Positions 44,801 through 56,800 of a DNA stretch of 64,000 nucleotides are shown here, one piece after another. The DNA is taken from positions 127,501 to 191,500 of the forward strand of contig JAODUO010001178.1 of NCBI GenBank assembly GCA_025642075.2, given 5' to 3'. The position numbers and the translations under genes were made by a program. The stretch's first letter is position 1; each line of letters opens with the position of its first letter. The stretch is from Ridgeia piscesae. Lineage: Eukaryota > Annelida > Polychaeta > Sabellida > Siboglinidae. The notes under the pieces are model-generated. The model worked only from the letters and a program-made list of their open reading frames with translations, did not search any database and was not told the origin of the DNA.

Positions 44801-47800
44801 TGGGTGTGTTGTGGCGTAGCTTGTAGTGGTGGCGTGAAAGGTTCTATCTGTTAAAATGTGTTTTATCATTATTGTCCTTTTTATTTGGGGGATAGAAATA
44901 TGTCTCAGCATCAGTCAAAGTACCCTGATTACAACACAGTGTTCTTATGTGTTCCAGCATGTATTACTAACTGTGCAACGTGTGATGCTTATAATGCGTG
45001 CAAGACATGCAAGACCAACTTCTTTAAGAATTCTGCTGGAGAAGCATGCGCAGGTCAGTTCATTTTCATTATATTAACCCAATTTATCCTGAAGCTAGTG
45101 CATATGAGTTGCAGCCAGTTCCTCATTATTTCCACAAAAACAATCTGTCAGCATAAGAAAATGGCATAATTTTATTATTTTCTATCGAAATTTAAATATG
45201 ATATACCATCAGAAAGCAGATCAAATCAACTATTTCAATTCAATCCTTTATTTCAAACACAATTATTCATACCTATGTCAGATTCTGATCATTTCCATAC
45301 ATCCATGTTCAGCATCAGAAAATGACAGGCCTTCAAATAAAATGGAAATAACTTTATTATTTCTCTGTAATTTTTTTTATGTGATATACCTTTAGAAAGC
45401 AGATGAAGTGAACCGTGAAGTTACATCAACAAATCTGTTTTAATAACATTTAGGATATATGTCCTAATAATTAAAAATGTATGTAGAGTTTTGTCATATT
45501 ACTTTTCACCTGACATTTTTGTCATGAACTGGGGAACATGTCAAAGAGATAACTTTTTGTTGATGTATCATTCTCTACTGAACACAAAAGTATAAAACTT
45601 GTCCACGTACACAATAATCCCATAATGAACTAGTTTGTGTAATAGTCCCATGTCAGTTAATCGAGTCGCAATATGTATATGTCGTGACTGAGCGGAATTA
45701 TGCAAATTTGTGAAATATCTTCTGTCTACGATATAAAATGTTGTGGCTTGTTACATATAACAAATAAAGAAATACACTAAAGTAACACCTTTGGTCGACA
45801 TTTCAGTGAAACCTTATTTGTGAAGTAATCACTGTCATTCCAAATAATATTAACTTTGTTGCCACCAAAAACATGATGTGGTGCGAGGTGGGTGAAAATG
45901 GGTTCCGATGTCGGTTCACCTCACTTTGATGGCTACAAAGTGTATTTTCACTGACAATTGTTGCATCAAAGAGTTTGTTTGTACATCTTATATCATATAT
46001 CCACTTGTCTGCCTCCTTGTTATGAATAGAATAAAGTAAATTAGCGGAGTTATCCTATAAAATTTGTCCAAGTTTAATGGTGTTTGCGACACGACCCCAT
46101 ATTTGGTTACACTTTAGCGTGGTGGTGTCCGCTCTCTATGTTGAATAAACAAACAACAACGTTGATTGGGTAAAAACTGGGCTACCCAATGTTAACAATG
46201 TTCTGACGTCGTTCAAAGTTAACTAGCCAATGGGAATCCATTATACTACAGGCTGTCTACAGCACTGGATTCTGCTCAAAGTGCAGACTACAAGTAGAAT
46301 CATATTGCAAATAGATAGGGTACCAAATAGAAACGGTAACTATGACTTGAATCGTATTCCAGATAAAATGGGCAATAACAAAGTGAATCATTACATTTAC
46401 ATTTCTGCTCGCTGTAACGTTTGTTTCTCTGGTGACATTGATTTCGGGCAACATCTGCCGTAAAATGACATTTTCTAATTTACTGATTAGAATTCATACG
46501 TGTACAAATATTAGTTTTACATGTGCGTGTTTTCGATTTGCTGCAACCTCGGCCAAAATCATACTGTCGCGAAGCACCGCTGACATGATAATTTTTGCGC
46601 GCATTTTCTTAATTCATGGACGAAAAGTTCACTACAGATGTACACATGTAAATAAATGAATTTATTTTAAAATGTTACATCATTGTTAAGAAAAATTACG
46701 TTGTCATTCTAACCATTTTATATGTGTTCTATTTAACGCGGAGTGAATGATATACAAGATTACTTACGGGCGCGTTGACTCAGTCTATGTGTGCTGAGTG
46801 CTATATTTAGCAAGCAATATGGGTGAGACAATGTAACACATATCACACCATGGCACAGGGGCACGGCCTAGGTTGAACTCTGGAAGACATTTTGGGTTTG
46901 TGTGGTAATGTCACTATTTGTGGCCATGGGGTATATTGGGGTGCAGGTGGTAGTTGTAAAGTGAAGTGTAGGGGATGAAAAGATGTTTCAGCTTCAGTCA
47001 AAGTGTCTTGATTATGACACATTGTCCTTGATGTGTTCCAGAATGTGCATCTGACTGTGCAACATGTGACACTGCTGGTGAGTGCACCACCTGTAATGAG
47101 GGTTTCTACGTGAACTCCGGAAAGACATGCACAGGTCAGTTCATTTTAGTCTACGTAATATTGCCAATACATGGCGTATGTTCCTCCTATCTTACTGTTA
47201 TGTGTATGAGTTAAGAATCTCCAGTGACTCTCCAAACTTTCTGTCAATGTCACATTTTCACAAACCAGATGCCTACGAGATAAATCATTTATGCTACTTG
47301 ATGCATGAATTTGATGTGTCAGTATCTAACTATATTTCAAATTCACACAAACGTTGGTGTAATTTTCCAGATGGTGAAATCATGCCATGCAAGCTTTATA
47401 AATGTGTGCTATTTTCTAGTATCAATATATCAAACCTATATCACTGGTATCCACATGTAGCAGCATTTAGTTTTTACTGTTGGAATCATTCCAAGGAAGA
47501 GATTGTTCTGTGGAACAATGGAATTCAATTGTATGTGAACCGAATTTGACTGTTTCTGTTATTTGTCCAAATGTGAACTTTTTAATATGGGGGATGACAA
47601 AACTATTCAAAAATCAACAACAAATTAAAACGTTTCTGTCGATTATTGGCATAGATCGCAATTGCAACCATCATCGTTTTAAAAATAATCTTAATTTTGA
47701 TTAGCCAGCAACTTATTTTGTTAGTTATCACAATGTAATTATTTTTGAATTTGTGTTGCAAAACACAACCTACAACCAGAAATTTGCTCTCAGTGATAAA

Positions 47801-50800
47801 AGTTTAAACTGTTGTTGTAGGTGATTGTGGGAGTGTTTGGATGGAGTGTTAGGTGGTAATTTAGTGGAATGTTGTGGTGTGGGTGATAATGGGGTGTATT
47901 GTAATGTAGTTAGTAGTGAGGTTGTTGGCATAGAATGTAGCGGGGCATGTTGTGTGTTGGTTGTAATGGGGTGTGTTGTTATGTAGTTAGTAGTGAGGTT
48001 GTTGGCATAGAATGTAGCGGGGCATGTTGTGGGTTGGTTGTAATGGGGTGTGTTGTTATGTAGTTAGTAGTGAGGTTGTTGGCATAGAATGTAGCGGGGC
48101 ATGTTGTGGGTTGGTTGTAATGGGGTATGTTGTTATGTAGTTAGTAGTGAGGTTGTTGGCATAGAATGTAGCGGGGCATGTTGTGTGTTGGTTGTAATGG
48201 GGTGTATTGTAATGTAGTTAGTAGTGAGGTTGTTGGCATAGAATGTAGCGGGGCATGTTGTGTGTTGGTTGTAATGGGGTGTGTTGTTATGTAGTTAGTA
48301 GTGAGGTTGTTGGCATAGAATGTAGCGGGGCATGTTGTGGGTTGGTTGTAATGGGGTGTGTTGTTATGTAGTTAGTAGTGAGGTTGTTGGCATAGAATGT
48401 AGCGGGGCATGTTGTGTGTTGGTTGTAATGGGGTGTGTTGTTATGTAGTTAGTAGTGAGGTTGTTGGCAAGTGGATGGTTGTGGGTGTGTTGTGGCGTAG
48501 GTTGTAGTGGTGGCGTGAAAGGTTCTATCTGTTAAAATGTGTTGTATCATTATTGTCCTTTTCAGTTTTGGGATAGAAATATGTCTCCGGATCAGTCAAA
48601 GTACCCAGATTACGACAGTGTTCTTATGTGTTCCAGCATGTGCTTCTAACTGTGCAACGTGCGATGCTTCTGATGTGTGCAAGACATGCATGACTGACTT
48701 CTTTAAGAAAACTGCTGGAGATGCATGCGGAGGTCAGTTCATTTTCATTATGTTAACACATTTTATCCTGAAGCTAGTGCATGTGAGTTGCAGCCAGTTC
48801 CTCATTATTACCACAAAACTAATCTGTCATCATCAGAAAATGGCATAATAATGTTATTATTTTCTATCAAGAAAGCAGATAAAATCAACCATTTCAATCC
48901 AATCCTTTATTTCAGACACAATTATTCATAGATATGTCAGTTTCTGATCATTTCCATAACATCCATGTTCAGCATCAGAAAATGACAGGCCTTCACATCA
49001 AATGGAAATAACTTTATTATTTCTCTGTACATTTTGTAATGTGATATACCTTTAGAAGTGTTGGGGTGCAAGTGGTAGTTGTAAAGTGAAATGTAGGGGA
49101 TGAAAAGATGTTTCAGCTTCAGTCAAAGTGTCTTGATTATGACACATTGTCCTTGATGTGTTCCAGAATGTGCATCTGACTGTGCAACATGTGACACTGT
49201 TGATGAGTGCACCACGTGTAATGAGGGTTTCTACGTGAACATCGGAAAGACATGCGAAGGTCAGTTCATTTTTAGTCTACGTAATATTGCCAATACATGG
49301 CGTACGTTCCTCCTATCTTATTGTTATGTGTATGAGTTAAGAGTCTCCAGTGACTCTCCAAACTTTCCGTCAATGTCACATTTTCACAAACCAGATGCAT
49401 GCGAGACAAAGCATTTCAAATTCACACAACTCCCACACCACAACATCCAAAATCCCCACAATCACCTATGCCAGCAATTCTTAAACTTTTATGACTGAGG
49501 GCAACATTCTGTTACAGGACTTGCTTTGCGACAGATGTACAAATAATTACTCTGTGATAACCAACACAATACATTCCTAGCTATTCAAAATGCAGCTTAC
49601 TTTTAAAAGGATGATGGTCACGAATGCAACGTATGCCAAGAATCAAGACAAAACGTTTAAGTTGTAGATTTTTTACCAGTTTTATCACATTTGGATAAAT
49701 CACAGAAACAGCCAAATCGGGTTCATGTACAATGGAATTCCATGGTATCATGGACTAATCTCATACCTGTAAATCAGTCCAATAGAAAAATACATACTGA
49801 TCATGTGGATACCAGTAATAAGGCTTTGATATATTAATAATAAAAATAGTATGGATTTTTTTAATAGCATACACATATTTCACCATCTAGATATGCCGTG
49901 TGTTGAAATCACACAGGCATATCTAGATGGTGAAATCATGATGCATGTATTAAAAAAATCCATACTATTTTTATTATTAATATATCAAAGCCTTATTACT
50001 GGTATCCACATGATCAGTATGTATTTTTCTATTGGACTGATTTACAGGTATGAGATTAGTCCATGATACCATGGAATTCCATTGTACATGAACCCGATTT
50101 GGCTGTTTCTGTGATTTATCCAAATGTGATAAAACTGGTAAAAAATCTACAACTTAAACGTTTTGTCTTGATTCTTGGCATACGTTGCATTCGTGACCAT
50201 CATCCTTTTAAAAGTAAGCTGCATTTTGAATAGCTAGGAATGTATTGTGTTGGTTATCACAGAGTAATTATTTGTACATCTGTCGCAAAGCAAGTCCTGT
50301 AACAGAATGTTGCCCTCAGTCATAAAAGTTTAAGAATTGCTGGCATAGGTGATTGTGGGGATTTTGGATGTTGTGGTGTGGGAGATAATGGGGTGTATTG
50401 TTATGTAGTTAGTAGTGAGGTTGTTGGCATAGAATGTAGCGGGGCATGTTGTGGGTTGGTTGTAATGGGGTATGTTGTTATGTAGTTACTAGTGAGGTTG
50501 TTGACAAGTAGATGGTTGTGGGTGTGTTGTGGCGTAAAATATGTATTTTTTGCCTAACATAGACTTAGCTCCATCGCCTCACAAGGTGCAATAGACTTGG
50601 CCACGCCCAAGTTGCTCGCCATAATTAATAAAATGAAAAAAATGACCTATCCCACCACTCCATCCAATCACTGAGTCTCTTCTCCTCTTACTTGGCGTCA
50701 CCATCGTTAAGTCTTGCCTTCGCGTAGCTCTGTATTTATCAGTTAAATTGTCAGCTGATATCGTAATTCGTAAGAAGTTACGGTTCATTGTTATTCTTTT

Positions 50801-53800
50801 CACCTCTGCAATACAATGGGCTGTTTTCAGACCACTTTTCAGTTGTATTTTGCTATTATTAGCCTTTTTTAGACTTTGCCATTTCAATTGGTAATGGCGG
50901 ACGACTTACGAACACGCCACCATCTGCACTAGACTCATGCGCGGTGGTGATAATCATCCGAACAAGTGTTTCTTGTCACGGTACGACAGTCGACAACAAG
51001 TACGACACTTGTTCACAGTGGACTGATTAAGTATGGAATGGAACAGTATAAACGCCGCTCCGTTTCAGAAACGCAGGCGCCTGACACATGTAACATCGCT
51101 ACAACCTACACCATTCGATGCGCAGCCACAAGCAGGCTAGCCTATGGCTACAGACATATAGCAACTCGCGGCAGCTTTCTAGTGTTTTCTCCAGTGCCAT
51201 CCCCGTAGATGGTCCAAGACCGTGCCCGTTAGTACAGGTTGGAAGATATTCTCAACCGTCTTCGCAAACAGCTGATATTACCGGCCCTGTTGTGCTCCCG
51301 GAGGCCTAATTACAACCTAGACGTTTGATGCAACTGGCCGAACAAAAAATAGTACTGCCAGTTGGATTACCAAAAAGAGAATCTGAGCAAAATACCCGGC
51401 AGTCCATGTCTATGGACTTACGCCGACGGGCCCGGGCGGAAAACCGGTGACATTCCTCCAGATAGAACGGAGATGAGGCCAGAGGGCCAGAGCCGGAGGC
51501 CCGGGGCAGGAGCCGGAGCCAGGAGGCCCGGAGTTCCGGCCGAACCTCGGAGATTAACACCGTTCGGCCGTATGTAATACCCGAGTCCGGAGAACCGGAG
51601 ATTTACCCCGTTCGGCACAGGTCACCGACCGAAGCCAATCAGAAACCGCCCCAGCCTTAGGCTAGGCTTAGGGCGATCGCAACCGGTTGTCTTCAATATG
51701 CGTTACAACAATTGCGTTTCTCGATGTAGTCGAGATCGCCCGGTCTCCGGGAAAGGCAATCGAACAAATTGGCTGCAATTATGGGAAAAATTAGGCGCAT
51801 TAAAACCGGAGTTTGCCTTCGCCGACTTCATGACACGGGGTCCTGTTTCACGACCCGCAACCCACTGGAAGAGCCGGTTTTCGGCCGGCGAATCGATGCC
51901 ATTTCCACCGAATTTAACGTTTGACTGGGTGTTGAAACGTTGGTCCCGGGAATACACAGCCGATTCCTGGACATGACTTCCCGATTAGCGACATTACGTA
52001 GGCGAGTACCCACACCATACACTGGCAGAAGCTGCCTGTTACGCCCAGCAGCTCGACAGACAAAAATTTTGTTTTCTTGCAGTTCTCCTATTAAGGCACT
52101 CATGTGGCGTTTGATGATAGGCTCGTGTATTCCTTTCCGATGACCATGGTGCCTGGAGTTCTGTCAACGAACATGAACAACACACTGATACAGCTCCACA
52201 ATCAGTTACCGTACAACCGGACTAACAATGTGACAAGATATCACATTCAGAACAGGTCACCTTGGCCCACACGTTTCTCTCTGATGAATTGCCGGCGACT
52301 GACAGTCTTGTCCCTCGCACAGTGGCACGTCTGTCAACACTGACACAAGTCGATCCCCCAGCCTGGTTTTCATTTTTCTGAGAGATTGATCAATCACTTC
52401 AGAAAATTCAGCAGGAATGGGGCAATTCACACAAATTTACTTCAGTACTTCGCTCCAGAGAGGCCATGCACTCTCCGTTAGAGCTTTCTTCTACAGGTTG
52501 TCTGTTTTCACAAAACTCCCCTGTCGTCGGTAAGAGGTTCACCGAGATTTCTCGGTCTCAGGTGGGGGGGAGCAGGACTCGGCATTGGTATTCCATATAT
52601 CTATGTCAGTAGACATCTAGACGAACTGTTGTCGATCTGTGTTTTCCGTTCTATGTATGTCCACGTGGTAATACTAGTCTTTGTTACCGGTGATTAAAAC
52701 GTTCATAGTGCGACGCAACTTGTTTGATAAACTCTTACAAAATAACTGGCGTATTGACGAATGCATCTCTTAAATCAAATCACGTGATCAACGTAAATGT
52801 GTCATGATGGTAGTTATCAAATCAGCGTCGTTTGTTAGACCTATATGACGAGATTTAGGTAGCGTCTATTTGAAAGAGCGTCTAGCCTCCCTCGCAAGGC
52901 ATGTGGCTTCATATTGTCTCGTCGCCTTTCACTGCCAATCAACTCCAACCGTGGCTTCTTGGTTGTGATATCAAGTGTGATAACTTCTGTAATTTAATGA
53001 ATTTCAAGTGCATCTAAATTAACATTTTGCTAAAATCTTGTATACATAATTCAAATAATGCAATCAGTTACCAAGACAAACTTGCCACAACTAGACAAAC
53101 GCTCTTTGTAAAACACAGAGAATGTCATTGATGCAAGTAATAAACTGTAGTGATTGATACATTGTCTGTAACTGACTTTTTGGCAGTTTCAATTACATTG
53201 TAAAATGACATGGACGGGCAAGCTCGCACCAAAAAAAAAACGACATGGACGGCCCGCTTGGCTAACCTGTCCATGACAAATAACTGCCCGTCCAAAAACG
53301 CAACTTTCAAATTTTGCCTGTCCAAATGATGGGTGGACGGGTCTCTGGGTGAGGCTATGCTGGTGCTGTCATAACACCTTGACCGACTTTTATCTCAAGG
53401 ACCTATCTCTCTATTCTGCCGATCTCATTCTACTAGGACCGGTAGTGGCTGCAGAATCAATTCTGCACCCAACATCTGCACCTTGTGAAGCGGCGGAGCC
53501 AGGCTAAGTCTATGTTAGGCAATAAATTCTGTATTTTTAGAATAAAAATATGTATTTATAAGTAACATACTTACCTGGCTCCGTCGCTTCACCATATCAC
53601 CCTCCCTCCTATAGGGAGATTACCCATCACAGTATGAGTCTTTTTGCCAAGTGCGAAGAGAAGAGACTCGGTGATTGGATGGAGTGGTGGGAGCTGTGGG
53701 CATAGGTCATTTTTTCATTTTATTAATTATGGCGAGCAACTTGGGCACGGCCAAGTCTATTGTATCTTGTGAAGCGACGGAGCCAGGTAAGTATGTTACT

Positions 53801-56800
53801 TATAAATATATATTTTTATTCTAAAAATATAGATTAATCATTATTGCCCTTTTTATTTTGGGGATGGAAATGTCTCGGCATCAGTCAAAGTATCATGATT
53901 ACGACACAGTGTTTTTATGTGTTCCAGCATGTGCTTCTAACTGTGCAACGTGTGATGCTTCTGATGTGTGCAAGACTTGCAAGACTGACTTCTTTAAGAA
54001 TGCTGCTGGAAATGCATGCGGAGGTCAGTTCATTGTCATTATATTGAGGTGTATGTGGTAGCAGAGATGTATGGGTGGTAGTGGTGGGGAGTATTGGGAT
54101 GTGGTGGAATTGTTTGGGTTTGGGTGGTAGTCGAGGTGTTTGGGTTTTGGTGGTAGTCGAGGTGTTTGGGTAGTAGCTGTGGTGTTTGGGTGGTAGTTGT
54201 AGTGTTTGGGTAGTAGCTGTGGTGTTTGGGTTTGGGTGGTAGTTGTAGTGTTTGGGTAGTAGCGGTGGTGTTTGGGTTTGGGTGGTAGTTGTAGTGTTTG
54301 GGTAGTAGCTGTGGTGTTTGGGTTTGGGTGGTAGTTGTAGTGTTTGGGTAGTAGCGGTGGTGTTTGGGTTTGGGTGGTAGTTGTAGTGTTTGGGTAGTAG
54401 CGGTGGTGTTTGGGTTTGGGTGGTAGTTGTAGTGTTTGGGTAGTAGCTGTGGTGTTTGGGTTTGGGTGGTAGTTGTAGTGTTTGGGTAGTAGCTGTGGTG
54501 TTTGGGTTTGGGTGGTAGTTGTAGTGTTTGGGTAGTAGCGGTAGTGTTGGGGTTTGGGTGGTAGTCGAAGTGTTTGGGTAGTAGCAGTGATGTTTAGGTA
54601 GTAGCTGTGGTGTTTGAGTTTGGGTGGTAATGGAAATGTTTGGGTTTGGATGGTATTGATGTTGTTATGTTGTATTGGAGACTTTTGAGTGTGTTGGATT
54701 GTGGAAGGTAAAGGCATTGACATGTTTAAGAGGGACATGAGGTTCAGCCTTTAATTAGGTCAGTATTTCGTGATTACTGGACAGCATGCTTTGTGTGTTC
54801 CAGCATGTGCTGATGGCTGTAAATCATGCACCATTGCTGGAGAGTGCACCACTTGCAACGAGGGCTATGTTTTGAAAAATGACGACAAGACATGCATTGG
54901 TCAGTTCATTTCCATTCAATCTTGCGTAATATGTCATGTTTCATATTGGTGTATTTTTTAGGTGTAATTAATAGTACGATGCATGAGTGGTATGTTGTGA
55001 TGTATTTTTTGTTTGATGTTACCATGGTGTTGCAAATTGTAGGTGATTTTGTCATTGACCTATTTCAAGTAAACAGAAGTGTGTATTTGTTGTAGAAATA
55101 AGATCAGTTTATTTCAGTCCTTGTACAAGGAAAGTTCAATAGTCATACATGTAATTACACTTAAATGAGAACAAAAGAAAAACCTAAAGCTATTCAACAC
55201 AAATATGTACATGCCACAGCACTGATATCATAGATAATTAGTATAATAACAAAAGAGTATTGAAGCGTGTCTTCAAGCATGTAGGCCAAATCACAAGAAG
55301 GATTTAGATGTACTAGAAAGAGTACAAAGGAGAGCATTTATAATGATACAAAATCTGAGGGATCTTAGTTATGAAATGCATCTAAGAGAATGTGGTTTAA
55401 CAACACTAGAGACCAGGAGGTTGAGAGGAGATCAGATAGAAGTCTTTAAATATTGAATGGTTGTGAAAATATTGATAGAAATATTGTTTATTAGTTAAGA
55501 AAGATTGAAGGACTAGAGGACCTGAAGTTACATTGGTATAGGAGCAGTGTAGACTAAATATATGGAAGTTTTCATTTTCACAAAGGACTGTAAATGAATG
55601 AAGCAGATTGTCTGCTGATTGTGTGGGTGCTACTGCTAGTACGAATATATAAAAAGGTGCTTTGAGAGAGACGTGAGCCATGTCACTGAGATGTGACTCA
55701 TCTAACTGCATATAATAATGATAATATAAAATGTTCTGCATTGCCACATCCAACTGTTCATAGCAATTTATTTATACAGAAAATTGTATTTCATGTTAAA
55801 ACTAATAATATGTTGTAATAAAGGCAATACTAATAATAATAATACATAAGTAAAATTGTATACAGGGTTTGTAATGGAATAATAATAATAATAATAACGA
55901 TCATTAGGCTGGAAGTATGATGCAGAAACAGAAAATATCCTCTATTCATATTCATAAGTCAGCAGTTATTGCTTTAAAATGTGCTGCATCTGAGGAGCTT
56001 ACATTGAAGATAGATGTTGTGGTTCCTGTTCTACACAGCCATTAAAAGTTGCCTGCCCTTTGAACTGTGACTGAACAAGATTATGTTGTTTCATCTACAG
56101 CATCTGCCTGCAGTGATACACAGATGAAACAAGATGGCACTACTTGTGCATGTGAGTATCATAACCTGTCAGCCCAGCCCACCAGTGACAATTATTAAGA
56201 TTGATACTTGAGCGAACACGTGTTCACAGATTAGAACTAACATTACAAATGAACAAATAATGGAGTGATCCATTTATTGTTAGTTGTCTGTCATCCCATA
56301 GCATATGGTGATCTGTCATCACATTCCAGCCCACCAGGTGGTACCACTGTTAATGCAGCCTGACTCGCATTGGAATACATGTGTTGGTGCTTTCAGTGGG
56401 CTTCCTTACTTACTTCTCTTTCCTCCTTGTGAAGAATTCAACCGCCAGTTGTTCTAACCCCACACTGGTTCCATTGCTAGATACTGATAGTTTCTGTGTT
56501 GTGTCACATTTACATTTTGAATTATGTCAGTTCAGATATTAGTGAGTCAAGAGGTCAGTGTGAATGCTGTACTTGTGTACATCTTAGTTACAACGTTGTG
56601 TAATGTTGGCTGACTGCACATGACTGTTGTGTGTCATCTGATGGCTATGGTTGTCTGCAGCTACGAGCACTGGTTGTCTAATGACAATGCTCAAAACTAC
56701 TGGAGGCACAGACACCTACTGTCCTGAACGCTACTGCAAAGCTGCCTATGTCTGGTCCAGTACCAATTCCGGAGAATGTAAACGTGAGTCCAATAAATAT

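Noticed and set aside
54060..54655. Telomere-like TTTGGG repeats
   Set aside because: The motif is embedded in a longer 46-bp unit and is not a uniform hexamer run.
54025..54738. A 237-codon minus-strand open frame rich in Pro, Thr and Asn
   Set aside because: It coincides with the 46-bp array, has low-complexity composition and sits antisense inside an intron; a stop-free frame is expected from the absence of T-rich stops in the repeat.
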